Shown here: in pieces, positions 1 through 6,952 of the stretch
Numbering within the stretch: position 1 is the stretch's first letter
Layout: the number at the start of each line of letters is the position of its first letter
Source: a virus
IMG/VR virus record: IMGVR_UViG_3300046721_000389
Location: 1 to 46,066 of that record
Length of the DNA: 46,066 nt
Strand: one strand, 5' to 3'
Translations under genes and position numbers: made by a program
The notes under the pieces: generated by a model
Seen by the model: only the letters and a program-made list of their open reading frames with translations
The model's database searches: none
Told to the model about the DNA's origin: nothing

Positions 1-127
1 AGGCCGCGCGGATGGTTGGCCAGCGCAACGACAATGTCGGGCGGCAGGTGAACACCGCGTGGCTTGCCGTTCTTGGTCTTGGGCAGATGGATGCGCGCCT
101 CCGATAAGGCGACGTCGCGGATCTTGA
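1..127. repeat. Left copy of 127-bp terminal direct repeat
   Basis: Bases 1-127 are identical to 45940-46066. The length equals a k-mer size commonly used by short-read assemblers, so this is most simply the overlap left when a circular or terminally redundant genome is written linearly. The repeat lies inside the integrase coding sequence and the frame stays open across the join, which supports true circularity. Confidence 0.95.
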
Positions 128-764
128 TATTGAGCGCCTCCGATCGCCGCATGCCAGTGTAGCAAAGTAGCCGGCAGAGCATGCCAAACTCGGCGTCGAC
201 GGAATCGGCAGCGGCAAACAGCGCGAACGCTTGCTCCGGCTCCAGATATGCGGTGATGGCGGTGCCCTGGGCGCCCTCGGGCCGATTGATCAGCCGCGAG
301 AAGCCGACGTGCCGCAGCGCGGCGACGACCGGCGTGTAGAAATGCCGGTTGCGTGTGGCGCCAGTCGCATGCGGATAGAGCGCGGCCGCGGCATTGTCGA
401 TCCGATCCTGCGTGATCTCGTCGAGGGGGAGCGGTCCGAGCGCCAGCTTGCGCAGCCGCGCCGGCGCGCCCTCATCGCTCATCGCCAGGATGCGTCCGAG
501 GTAGGCCCGCTCCCCGCCGGCTTGCATGTAGGCGACGGCGGCCTGGCCGAAACACAACTGCCCTTTGCGCTCTACGGGAGCTGCCGCCTTGGGGTCGGCA
601 TACTCACCACGTTCGATCTCACGCGCCCAGCGGCGGAGGATCTTTTGGGCGTCTCGTTTTTGATCAGTACCTGTGCTTCGGTCCACCACGACCCCAAAAT
701 GGGAGCCGCGGATTTTGTAGTTCGGCGCTTTCGGGCCCCGTGGGGCTTGGAGGCGGAGGGACAT
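1..764 (-). CDS. int: Tyrosine integrase, N-terminal 254 codons (continues at 45941 across the circular junction)
   Basis: Site-specific tyrosine recombinase that would integrate and excise the phage DNA. The start at 764 gives MSLRLQAPRGPKAPNYKIRG, a usual beginning for rhizobial phage integrases. The frame runs leftward off base 1 and joins 45941-45642 to make 353 aa. The arm/core-binding domain covers about residues 1-170. The catalytic domain begins in this part, with Arg I at R206 in TGMRRSE and the beta-hairpin Lys near residue 230 in PKTKNGK. The excisionase-like gene upstream overlaps its first 193 bases in another frame. It is last in the leftward operon controlled by the operators near 5250. 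The identification is firm; activity is uncertain because of the residue noted in the second part. Confidence 0.93.
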   Translation of the reverse strand, partial: MSLRLQAPRGPKAPNYKIRGSHFGVVVDRSTGTDQKRDAQKILRRWAREIERGEYADPKAAAPVERKGQLCFGQAAVAYMQAGGERAYLGRILAMSDEGAPARLRKLALGPLPLDEITQDRIDNAAAALYPHATGATRNRHFYTPVVAALRHVGFSRLINRPEGAQGTAITAYLEPEQAFALFAAADSVDAEFGMLCRLLCYTGMRRSEALNIKIRDVALSEARIHLPKTKNGKPRGVHLPPDIVVALANHPRG

Positions 765-922
765 GGCAAAGCCTCTTGCAAGCGGTTGATGTCGGATTGC
801 GTGAAAACTTTACGATTCCCGCGCAGGCGATAGAAGGGGTACTCCTTGATAAACTCTTGCAACCAGCGGCGGCTCGCCCGCATTTCCCTCGCAGCCTCGA
901 CCATGGTGAACAGTTGACTCAT
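572..922 (-). CDS. Excisionase-like helix-turn-helix protein
   Basis: 116 aa. Residues 7-50 form a MerR/excisionase-type winged HTH (MVEAAREMRASRRWLQEF, followed by RKVFTQSDINRL). The last 60 or so residues are low-complexity and come from the stretch that overlaps the integrase gene. The chosen ATG at 922 overlaps the stop of the preceding gene (ATGA); an ATG at 955 in the same frame would intrude further into that gene. Position directly before int and the HTH type suggest a recombination directionality factor that turns integrase toward excision. A small transcription regulator is the alternative. Confidence 0.72.
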   Translation of the reverse strand: MSQLFTMVEAAREMRASRRWLQEFIKEYPFYRLRGNRKVFTQSDINRLQEALPCPSASKPHGARKRRTTKSAAPILGSWWTEAQVLIKNETPKRSSAAGRVRSNVVSMPTPRRQLP

Positions 923-1191
923 TGCACGCTTCCCGTTGGTTCGGCGTTGGCGCATCCTGTGAGCGCAAGAAAGAAAAATTCCGTCTCGCGCCGGTTAAAC
1001 TCGGCGGCGCGCAGAACGGTGGCGGTCACCGCCGCCAGCGCGTTCAAGACCTCGAGTACACCGGCTTCGTCGCGGTAGCGTTTGATGTGCACCAGCATCA
1101 CTGCGTGCACCTGCGAGGCCAGCGCGGTCACTGCGTCGAGGTTCATCGGCCGCGACAGTTCATCGTCGAGCGTCAAGAAGTCATCCTCCAC
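919..1191 (-). CDS. Hypothetical protein between recT and the excisionase-like gene
   Basis: 90 aa, not recognised. The start is GTG at 1191 with a good Shine-Dalgarno (GGGAGG, 5 bases upstream), and it overlaps the end of recT by 11 bases. The stop overlaps the next start as ATGA, so it is translationally coupled on both sides. The sequence is mostly helical and acidic at the N-terminus, with no signal peptide or membrane segment. Its place in the recombination operon suggests an early function, but none can be assigned. Confidence 0.7.
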   Translation of the reverse strand: MEDDFLTLDDELSRPMNLDAVTALASQVHAVMLVHIKRYRDEAGVLEVLNALAAVTATVLRAAEFNRRETEFFFLALTGCANAEPTGSVQ

Positions 1192-2251
1192 CGGCGCCTC
1201 CCTTCAGTTCCTTGACGCGATCGGCCACCCGATCCTTGATCCAATCGAGTTGGACCTTGGTCGGCTTGAGCTTGCGCCGCAGCCGTCGGTGAAAGTCGCT
1301 ATTCCACAACTTGCCGAGCTGCTCGGTGGTCGTCGCCTCGTTGCAAACGATCTCCATGTTGGCCACATATTCCGACCAATCCCAGTCGGGCAACGCATCG
1401 ACCGTCCCGCCTAACGTGTTCGGCGCAGGCGGGACGGCCGGTTCCGCCGCCTGGGGGTCTCCTCCTGTTGTGGCGGACGGCGGCGAAATCAATTGTTCGG
1501 CGGTGGGTGTCTGCGACTCGCGTTCCGGCAGCGGGTTGGCATCGCCATCGATCACCACGCCGCGGTCGGGCGTGATGTAGGCGGCACGGCCCTGCTCCTC
1601 GAACGCCTCGTCCATCCGGGCGGCGAGCTGCATGATGTTGAGCGGCATCGAGCGCGCGAGCCGGCGTTTGGCCGTCTTTTCGCACATCGCGGCGAAGCCG
1701 ATGCCAGCATCGTTCCACGGACTGTCGCCACGCTTGGCGCCTGGGGATTTCTCTTTGGTGGCCATGAGCTCGTCGATGCCGAGCACGGTGACGACGGCCG
1801 GCCGGTTGAGGGCAGCCGCGACCGCCCACGCTGCGATGATGCGACGGTCGCGGCCCCCGAGCTTCGGCTTGTGCTTCACGAAGCCCCTGTCGCCAAGCTC
1901 GTAGTCGAAGGCGTCGCCCTCGCGCACCACTGCGCCGCTGATGGTCAGGCCAGAGCGGGCGGCTAAGGTATTAAATCCTTTGTACCCGATGACGAGCTGG
2001 GCACGATCGCCGTACGGCACCAGGAAGGCTTGGCCGGTAACGCCATCGACCTCGAGGCCGAGCACGGCCGCCGACATGGCCGCGTTGAACAGGCTTTGCC
2101 GGCTGCACGTCAACAACTTCGGCATCCGCTCGACCGACACCAGTACGGTGCGGATCAGCCGCGCCGGCTCCATGGTCGCGCCGAGCACCTGCCCGAACTG
2201 CGGCGCGAGCGTCGTGAGTTGCTGCTCCAGCACAACCAGGTCGTTGCTCAT
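1181..2251 (-). CDS. recT: RecT-family single-strand annealing protein
   Basis: 356 aa. The N-terminal 230 residues match the RecT family: a helical start, then LLTCSRQSLFNAAMSAAVLG, LVIGYKGFNTLAARSG and a conserved middle ending MPLNIMQLAARMDEAFEEQG. The C-terminal part is a variable tail rich in Pro, Ala and Gln with a charged end. RecT proteins pair complementary single strands made by a partner exonuclease. That partner is the gene directly upstream, whose stop overlaps this start (ATGA). Together they form a phage homologous recombination pair that could circularise or repair the genome and drive mosaic exchange. Confidence 0.93.
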   Translation of the reverse strand: MSNDLVVLEQQLTTLAPQFGQVLGATMEPARLIRTVLVSVERMPKLLTCSRQSLFNAAMSAAVLGLEVDGVTGQAFLVPYGDRAQLVIGYKGFNTLAARSGLTISGAVVREGDAFDYELGDRGFVKHKPKLGGRDRRIIAAWAVAAALNRPAVVTVLGIDELMATKEKSPGAKRGDSPWNDAGIGFAAMCEKTAKRRLARSMPLNIMQLAARMDEAFEEQGRAAYITPDRGVVIDGDANPLPERESQTPTAEQLISPPSATTGGDPQAAEPAVPPAPNTLGGTVDALPDWDWSEYVANMEIVCNEATTTEQLGKLWNSDFHRRLRRKLKPTKVQLDWIKDRVADRVKELKGGAGGG

Positions 2252-3147
2252 GGGTTCGCTGCCCTGGGGATGTACGGCTTGAGCGTCACCGTTGTGGTCG
2301 GGTTCACGCTGTAGCCGGCGCGCGCGGAGCGGGTGACCTTGATCGACGCGCCACCCGGCAGCAGGAGCTCGTCGGCGCCATCCATCAGCGCCATGAACTT
2401 GGCGCGCAGCCGCTTGTATTCCTTCTCGTGGATGCCGCGCGCGGCGCTGTTGCTTTGAAGGTCCGCGGCGTCTTGCACCAAAGCCTGCGCCGATTCGTCC
2501 TCCCTCATATCGAGCACGCGTCCGCTGGCGGTCTTGAACAACTCCGTCATCAACGGCAACTCGATCGGATCGCCGAAGGCGTTGGGCTCGCGCTTGTTAG
2601 CGACGTCGTCGAAGAACCGCGCCGCCGCCTCGCCGAGCTCGCGCCACAGATCAGGGATCGGCGCCCGCTCGAAATAGTGCATCTCGCCGCATACCCACGC
2701 CGCCAGCACGCCCCAGCGATAGCCTTCGTCGTGGCTGTCGCCGACCAGCATCTGCTGCTGCAACTGGATCTCGTAATGCCGCGGCGGCGACTTGCCGCCA
2801 CCCCAGTCGCGCTGCCAGACGCCGTAGTCGAAGCAGCACTTGGTTTCGAGCGCGCCAGGCCCGCGGTCCGGACAGATGATGGTGGCGTCGCGCGTCGCCC
2901 CGAGCTGGCCGCGGCGGTGATAGGTCTCGTCGTTGGGCTTGACCTCGAGGCGCAAATCGGCGGCGGCCTGTGCGAGCAAGAGCGGTTGCATCTTCGTGCC
3001 CCAGCTCATGCGACTGTCGGCGGCCTGGTCGATGTCGACGCCGTGCGCGAACTTCTGATAAAGCATCCACCGGGTGACATACGGGCTCACGTGAAACAAT
3101 CCGGGGGACTCGGTGGCGGAGATCGTCTGCCGCAAGGGATCAGGCAT
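2248..3147 (-). CDS. YqaJ-type viral recombinase (RecE/lambda-Exo-like nuclease)
   Basis: 299 aa with start at 3147, chosen for GGAGG six bases upstream and an eight-base overlap with the preceding stop; an ATG at 3153 is possible. The fold is the PD-(D/E)XK exonuclease of the YqaJ family: FHVSPYVTRWMLYQKF near the N-terminus, SRMSWGTKMQPLL, then a catalytic core DATIICPDRG followed by ALETKCCFDYGVW (E and K of the D-ExK motif) and YEIQLQQQMLV. It should digest one strand of duplex DNA to supply substrate for the neighbouring RecT. The two genes are coupled. Confidence 0.9.
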   Translation of the reverse strand: MPDPLRQTISATESPGLFHVSPYVTRWMLYQKFAHGVDIDQAADSRMSWGTKMQPLLLAQAAADLRLEVKPNDETYHRRGQLGATRDATIICPDRGPGALETKCCFDYGVWQRDWGGGKSPPRHYEIQLQQQMLVGDSHDEGYRWGVLAAWVCGEMHYFERAPIPDLWRELGEAAARFFDDVANKREPNAFGDPIELPLMTELFKTASGRVLDMREDESAQALVQDAADLQSNSAARGIHEKEYKRLRAKFMALMDGADELLLPGGASIKVTRSARAGYSVNPTTTVTLKPYIPRAANP

Positions 3148-3334
3148 GAGCATCCTCCAACTCGCCGAACGTGATCCATTCACCACCCCAGCAGAATGGC
3201 CCCATGAACCGCAGACGGGCGGCACCGCACGTGGTGGCGATCAGATCCATCTCAGCCGTGACCCTCGCCTTGTCGGCATCGGCAATGCGGACGGTGGTGA
3301 TGCCGCCGTCAATGGTGTCGAAGGTGGTCGTCAT
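3140..3334 (-). CDS. Small hypothetical protein
   Basis: 64 aa, not recognised. The start MTTTFDTIDGG at 3334 is preferred because the longer reading frame upstream runs through the putative terminator region. The C-terminus is WITFGELEDAHA. Its stop overlaps the exonuclease start, so it is coupled to it. It is the first gene after the terminator-like hairpins that follow the exported moron. Confidence 0.55.
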   Translation of the reverse strand: MTTTFDTIDGGITTVRIADADKARVTAEMDLIATTCGAARLRFMGPFCWGGEWITFGELEDAHA

Positions 3335-3360
3335 CCCACGGTGCACCTCTGAGAGGGAAA

Positions 3361-3425
3361 CGCGTGCGGACGCGAGGCCAGTCGAACCCGCACGCGCCCC
3401 TCGTCCTGACAGATGCGTTGTCAGG
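3361..3425 (-). terminator. Two terminator-like hairpins after the exported moron gene
   Basis: Read on the minus strand, a 7-bp stem (CCTGACA/TGTCAGG, 3405-3411 with 3419-3425, 7-nt loop) overlaps the stop codon of the moron. A 9-bp stem (CGCGTGCGG/CCGCACGCG, 3361-3369 with 3388-3396) follows, then TTTCCC. There is no long U tract, so termination may be partial or Rho-assisted. The pair would insulate the moron from the recombination genes. Confidence 0.5.
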
Positions 3426-4068
3426 TTTGAGTGCGGTTGCGACGGCGCTTGTTGAGGCCCCACAGGCCGACCAACCCGGCTAGGATGCCGGGGAAGCCGG
3501 CGCCGACCACCGGACCAGGCACGGCCCGCGGGGTGGCGACATCGATCCTGTAGTGTTCGAAGTCCGTGATGTTACCGGTTGTGACAATCGTAAACGAGTT
3601 GATCGTCTCACCGTTGATGGCAGTCAAGGTGAACCCTGACTGTGCGCTCAGGTCGAGGGTACCGAGACTGAACGTGAACGGCTTGAAGCTGCCGTCCGCT
3701 TCGTTGGCAATTGCGATCACCGATGCGGTTCCGCTGCCTTTCAGAGAAAAGACGTCGGTAGCGGTGGGCAACACATTGCCAGACAGGTCGAAGACCTGAA
3801 CTTTCAGGTCGTTGGTATTGACGATCTTGATGTCGTTGCCGTTCGCCGCCGCACTGAAACCAGTGCCGGCGGTGCAGCCACCGATGCAACTGAAGTCAAC
3901 AATACCAGTATGCTGACCGTTGAAAGCGCCGACAGCGACGAGGCCAAACAAGCCTGAGAAGATCACGTTGTCACCGGTCCCCGACAAGTGGTTGTCGATG
4001 ATAACGTCCGCCTTCGCAGGCGCCGACAGGGCGAGGGCCGTGACGGTAGCGAGTAGGTATTTGCGCAT
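3421..4068 (-). CDS. Exported surface protein with PEP-CTERM-like sorting signal (moron)
   Basis: 215 aa. It has a Sec signal peptide (MRKYLLATVTALALSAPAKA), a beta-rich middle of about 160 residues with one Cys pair (FSCIGGC), and a C-terminal tail from about residue 183 with VPGPVVGAGFPGILAGLVGL then KRRRNR. That tail has the tripartite form of PEP-CTERM-like sorting signals: Pro-containing motif, hydrophobic helix, basic end. Such proteins are processed by a host exosortase and placed on or outside the outer membrane. No exosortase is present here, so the host would have to supply it. The gene has its own 79-base upstream gap and terminator-like hairpins downstream, as expected of a lysogenic-conversion gene. 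Confidence 0.82.
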   Translation of the reverse strand: MRKYLLATVTALALSAPAKADVIIDNHLSGTGDNVIFSGLFGLVAVGAFNGQHTGIVDFSCIGGCTAGTGFSAAANGNDIKIVNTNDLKVQVFDLSGNVLPTATDVFSLKGSGTASVIAIANEADGSFKPFTFSLGTLDLSAQSGFTLTAINGETINSFTIVTTGNITDFEHYRIDVATPRAVPGPVVGAGFPGILAGLVGLWGLNKRRRNRTQT

Positions 4069-4147
4069 TGGGATGTAACCCTCTAAGGTTTAAGGTTCGG
4101 GCTTCTGTCGTTCGATATTCCGTTGCCGGTGGTTGGCCTCCTTTGCG

Positions 4148-4405
4148 CTATGGCGCGTCTGGGCTTGATTCAGGCGCGGTAGGACCGTTGGCAGGTGCTG
4201 GTGTCACCATCGCCTTATCTCCCACGGCTCCTCCACCAGTCATGATTTCAGTTGCGTGCTTGATTCGGTCGAAGTACTCCGCTTCCGCTCTCTTGATTTG
4301 CGCAAGGTAGATTTCGCGGGCGCGTTCGACTGCATTGAGATGATTCAGGACGGCCAAGTTCATACCTTTGACCGCTTTAGACGCCTTGATTATTGCAGTG
4401 CTCAT
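4148..4405 (-). CDS. Small hypothetical protein
   Basis: 85 aa, not recognised. A helical N-terminal 55 residues (MSTAIIKASKAVKGMNLAVL, then REIYLAQIKRAEAEYFDRIK) is followed by a Pro/Ala-rich tail. The start at 4405 has a strong Shine-Dalgarno (AGGAGG) and overlaps the stop of the previous gene. It ends 79 bases before the moron start. No signal peptide or membrane segment is seen. Confidence 0.62.
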   Translation of the reverse strand: MSTAIIKASKAVKGMNLAVLNHLNAVERAREIYLAQIKRAEAEYFDRIKHATEIMTGGGAVGDKAMVTPAPANGPTAPESSPDAP

Positions 4406-4974
4406 ACAAACCTCCTGGTTGCTGCGATGGATTTAAGTTGGTCGCGGACGACGTTCAGACGGGCCATGGCGTCCCGCGATCCGCCTTGGTCTGGATGGAG
4501 TTTTGTCGCCAGTGCGCGATAACCGAGATCGATAAGCTTGAGAGCCATCTCCCGGTGCAATTTGATCTCATCATCCCGCGTCTGCCGCTCGTCGGCGAGG
4601 CGGGGGACATTCACCTTGTCGGCGGTTTCGTGCACGGATCGCCACGCAGACCTGGCCGGCTTCTGGCCGATGGCTTTCGCATATGAACTAAAACGATCAA
4701 CGTTGCTCGTTTTGGAGAGGTCGCTGTCCTCCTCCATGATGCGTGCAAGTCGCATGTAGCGCCTTGCCGTATGCTGACTCAGCTCAAAATTCTTGGTTAG
4801 CCAGCGCGACCACGATCCATGCGAAACCTGCTCCTTGGCCTCCACCAGCATCTCGCCAGCGCGTCGATAATGTTCCAAGCCAGCTTCATCAGCCGCCCCC
4901 AACTCATCCTTGATCAGCGGCACCAGAACCTTGAGCGGGCGCGATACCGCTGTTTTGCGAACTGCGACGTTCAT
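4402..4974 (-). CDS. DUF3102-like protein with C-terminal J-domain-like HPD segment
   Basis: 190 aa. Residues 30-80 (HYRRAGEMLVEAKEQVSHG, WSRWLTKNFELSQHTARRYM) resemble DUF3102, a family common in phages and plasmids with a helical, HTH-like core. Residues 143-183 resemble helices II and III of a J-domain, including the HPD motif at H160-P161-D162 in TKLHPDQGG and a following VVRDQLK helix. J-domains stimulate Hsp70 (DnaK) ATPase. Here the domain looks short and lacks an obvious helix IV. The gene is early, second in the operon transcribed from the left promoter, and coupled to its neighbours. A role in recruiting host DnaK to replication or repressor complexes is possible but is inference. 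Confidence 0.68.
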   Translation of the reverse strand: MNVAVRKTAVSRPLKVLVPLIKDELGAADEAGLEHYRRAGEMLVEAKEQVSHGSWSRWLTKNFELSQHTARRYMRLARIMEEDSDLSKTSNVDRFSSYAKAIGQKPARSAWRSVHETADKVNVPRLADERQTRDDEIKLHREMALKLIDLGYRALATKLHPDQGGSRDAMARLNVVRDQLKSIAATRRFV

Positions 4975-5201
4975 TGTGGGGGTTCCTTTTGCTGGTCACG
5001 CAACTCCGCCTCGACCGTGGCGAGGTGCGCCCTGGCCGATTCCAACTCCTTGAGCAGTTGGGCTTCCTCCCATTCGGCAAAGGCGAGGACGGCGTCATAG
5101 TAGTCGTGCTCGTTCATGTCGCGGTTGAGCAGCAGCCGGTACAGATGGTCGAGCATCCGCTCCACGAAACGGTCTCTCTCAGATTTGGTCATTTCGGACA
5201 T
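4971..5201 (-). CDS. First gene of the leftward operon, hypothetical
   Basis: 76 aa from the ATG at 5201 (MSEMTKSERDRFVERMLDHL); GGGAG lies about 10 bases upstream, and an ATG at 5192 is possible. It is acidic and fully helical, with a heptad-like end (LLKELESARAHLATVEAEL) suggesting a coiled coil. It lies directly behind the operator-flanked TTGACA promoter, so it would be the first product after repressor is lost. No family recognised. Confidence 0.62.
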   Translation of the reverse strand: MSEMTKSERDRFVERMLDHLYRLLLNRDMNEHDYYDAVLAFAEWEEAQLLKELESARAHLATVEAELRDQQKEPPQ

Positions 5202-5229
5202 AGGCGGCGGCTCCCGATTGACCGGGACC

Positions 5230-5257
5230 ACCCTACCAGAGGTCTAGTTAGTGTCAA
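5230..5257 (-). promoter_or_regulatory. PL-like promoter of the leftward operon
   Basis: On the minus strand TTGACA (5257-5252) is separated by 16 bases from TAGGGT (5235-5230). The -35 box is perfect; the -10 box is weak. One operator abuts and overlaps the -35 box and a second lies within the spacer and -10, which is the geometry of a repressed phage early promoter. Confidence 0.7.
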
Positions 5258-5270
5258 CCAGTATTCTGGT
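5235..5270. promoter_or_regulatory. Left operator pair (OL)
   Basis: Two 14-bp imperfect palindromes: ACCAGAGGTCTAGT at 5235-5248 and ACCAGTATTCTGGT at 5257-5270, with centres 22 bp apart (two helical turns). Together with three sites to the right of the repressor gene they share half-site AC(C/T)AG. Repressor bound here would block the promoter that drives recombination and integration genes. Confidence 0.75.
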
Positions 5271-5593
5271 TATTTGCCGCTCTTGGCTCTTTTGGTGAAT
5301 GCGATGTCGTTCGAAAACCGTTCTAGAAGATAGGCCGCATCCTGCTCATCGAGTTCGGCCAGCTCTTGTTGTATTTTTGCCCAAGCGCTATCGCCGGCAG
5401 GAATCTCTGGATCGAGAAGATTCGCGCTTGTGCCTAGAGCGCGGGCAATCTTATAGATTGCCCTAGTGCTGCGCACCCGGCCCGTCTCAATTTCACCGAT
5501 AAGTTGTTGGCTCACGCCGGCGGCTTTCGCCAGATTGTTCTGAGACAGTTTTTTGTCGCCGCGGAGCCGAACAAAAAGTTCGACATTGATCAT
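5270..5593 (-). CDS. CI-like repressor, XRE-family HTH
   Basis: 107 aa from ATG 5593 (MINVELFVRLRGDKKLSQ). Residues 14-60 are a canonical XRE helix-turn-helix (LSQNNLAKAAGVSQQLIGEI, ETGRVRSTRAIYKIARAL). The C-terminal 45 residues are acidic and helical (AELDEQDAAYLLERF) and probably dimerise. There is no LexA/Ser-protease domain, so it is not the self-cleaving type and induction must use another route. It is divergent from the cro-like gene, and similar operators lie on both sides. The starts at 5605 and 5593 lack a good Shine-Dalgarno, so the mRNA may be leaderless. Confidence 0.88.
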   Translation of the reverse strand: MINVELFVRLRGDKKLSQNNLAKAAGVSQQLIGEIETGRVRSTRAIYKIARALGTSANLLDPEIPAGDSAWAKIQQELAELDEQDAAYLLERFSNDIAFTKRAKSGK

Positions 5594-5607
5594 GCACGGC
5601 ATCAATT

Positions 5608-5679
5608 ACCAGTACACTGGTTGGCTCGTCTCGACAAGACGTCTAGTGGCAATTGTTGCGAGCTAACTAGAAATCTGGT
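5608..5679. promoter_or_regulatory. Right operator triplet (OR)
   Basis: Three 14-bp sites: ACCAGTACACTGGT (5608-5621, perfect palindrome), ACAAGACGTCTAGT (5634-5647) and ACTAGAAATCTGGT (5666-5679). Centre spacings are 26 and 32 bp. They fill the divergent region between the repressor and the cro-like gene and match the two left operators in length and half-site. Confidence 0.75.
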
Positions 5680-5684
5680 AAGCG
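5656..5684 (+). promoter_or_regulatory. PR-like promoter, weak match
   Basis: TTGCGA (5656-5661), a 17-base spacer containing operator ACTAGAAATCTGGT, then TAAGCG (5679-5684). If correct, transcription would begin about at the ATG at 5690 and the cro-like mRNA would be leaderless. The box scores are modest; the operator placement is the main support. Confidence 0.4.
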
Positions 5685-5689
5685 GAGGG

Positions 5690-5908
5690 ATGGAACCCTT
5701 CCGTGATCACATTCGCCGCGCGATCGAGCTTGTCGGTTCACAACGTGCGCTCGCCGAGCAGATCGGGCTCTCGCAGCAGGGCATTTCCTACCTGCTCAAT
5801 GAGGCTCCTCAAGTTTCTGCCGAGATCGCAATTGCGATTCACCGGGCGACCGGCGGTAAAGTGAGCAAGGAAGATTTGCGGCCAGATATCTTCGCTGAAT
5901 CGGACTGA
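5690..5908 (+). CDS. Cro/YdaS-like repressor
   Basis: 72 aa. The HTH of the YdaS/Cro type is clear: FRDHIRRAIELVGSQRALAE, QIGLSQQGISYLLNEAPQVS, then IHRATGGKVSKEDLRPDIF, the typical family ending. The start at 5690 follows GGAGGG by only about one base, too close for normal Shine-Dalgarno use. The gene is first in the rightward operon and opposes the CI-like gene across three operators. By analogy with lambdoid phages it would shut off repressor synthesis and tip the switch to lytic growth. Confidence 0.85.
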   Translation: MEPFRDHIRRAIELVGSQRALAEQIGLSQQGISYLLNEAPQVSAEIAIAIHRATGGKVSKEDLRPDIFAESD

Positions 5909-5999
5909 TGAACCGGGCTCGCACGGCAAAGCGAGAGAACGCGCGTCCTACGAACAAAAAAACAACTGGCTCACACAACGATGGACAAGGAGGCCTTTG

Positions 6000-6440
6000 A
6001 TGGCACGACGACCCAAACGCAACTACGGACGCAGGAACAACAAGCGGGACACCGCCGACGAGACAGAGGCATCGCCGCCGGCGACGCCAAATACCTTCGC
6101 ACCCGAAAAGGTCGAAGAGGTAGTCCGTAAGATCGAGAACCTGGCCGGTGAGATGGACACCGAGAAATCCGAATACATGCTCCGCTGTAAGGACATCCGC
6201 AGCGACATAAAAAACGAATACGACGAGGCCCGGGAGGCAGGGATTACCAAGTCCGTGCTCAAGGCCAAGATCAAGGAGCGCATGCTGCGCAAGAAGGTGG
6301 CGAACTGCCGGAGCACTCTCGAGGCCGAGCAGATCGACATGTTCGATCAGGTCAGCTCGGCGCTCAAGGACATCTACGATGATGTTCCGCGGACGGACTT
6401 CACGCCGCCACCCACGCAGGACCGACCCTTCGCACCCTAG
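6000..6440 (+). CDS. GapR-like (DUF2312-like) DNA-binding protein
   Basis: 146 aa, start ATG 6000 with a strong AAGGAGG six bases upstream. A basic N-terminus (MARRPKRNYGRRNNKR) precedes a helical core at about residues 35-95 (VVRKIENLAGEMDTEKSEYM, then YDEAREAGITKSVLKAKIKE) that follows the layout of GapR/DUF2312, an alphaproteobacterial chromatin protein that encircles overtwisted DNA. The C-terminal tail is acidic and Pro-rich. In a phage it could aid replication fork progress or host chromatin control. Similarity is by pattern only. Confidence 0.6.
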   Translation: MARRPKRNYGRRNNKRDTADETEASPPATPNTFAPEKVEEVVRKIENLAGEMDTEKSEYMLRCKDIRSDIKNEYDEAREAGITKSVLKAKIKERMLRKKVANCRSTLEAEQIDMFDQVSSALKDIYDDVPRTDFTPPPTQDRPFAP

Positions 6441-6448
6441 GTGTAGCT

Positions 6449-6952
6449 ATGCGTGTGCTGGCGCTTGACCCAGCGACTATCACGGGCGTTGCCGACGGTA
6501 TTGCCGGAGGGACGCCCGTACTTTCGACCGTGCACCTGCGCAAATCTCCTGATGATGACTTCGACGATCTCATGGACCGCGCGGCAAGGTGGATGCTCGA
6601 ACGCCTGGCCAGTGATCCGCCGCGGGTGCTCGTGCTGGAAACGCCAGTGCCGCCGCTCGCATCGCGTAATTTCGATTCCACAAAGGTGGCGATGGGGCTC
6701 GACGGCCTATGGACCGGCATCGCGCGCTCTCGCGGTGTCTATGTTCGGCATGCTCGCGTCCAAGAATGGCGCGCTGGCGTGCTCGGCAACGGCCGCATGA
6801 AGGGCCCGGTCGCCAAGGCCAGGATGGTGGAGATGTGCAAGCGGCTCAAGTGGCCGGCGATCGATCATAACGCTGCCGAAGCCGCCGGCGTTTGGTTGTT
6901 TGCATGCCAGGAAATCCGCGCTCGGCGCATGCTCGGCGGGTTGGCCGCATGA
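6449..6952 (+). CDS. RuvC-like Holliday-junction resolvase
   Basis: 167 aa with the RNase H-like fold of phage RuvC-type resolvases. Acidic residues lie where expected: D7 in LALDPATITG, E64 in VLVLETPVPP, and the C-terminal group D139-H140-N141 and E144 in DHNAAEAAGVW. It would cut branched DNA arising during replication and recombination before packaging. It begins eight bases after the GapR-like gene, and its stop overlaps the next start (ATGA). Confidence 0.87.
   Translation: MRVLALDPATITGVADGIAGGTPVLSTVHLRKSPDDDFDDLMDRAARWMLERLASDPPRVLVLETPVPPLASRNFDSTKVAMGLDGLWTGIARSRGVYVRHARVQEWRAGVLGNGRMKGPVAKARMVEMCKRLKWPAIDHNAAEAAGVWLFACQEIRARRMLGGLAA

Noticed and set aside
231-833. 200-codon plus-strand frame at the left end
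   Set aside because: It is antisense to integrase in the same codon register; the integrase translation is a clear family match.
5900-5930. CTGATGA at 5904 as a second hammerhead
   Set aside because: No GAAA core after a stem and no U-H site in a hairpin; only one of three required parts is present.
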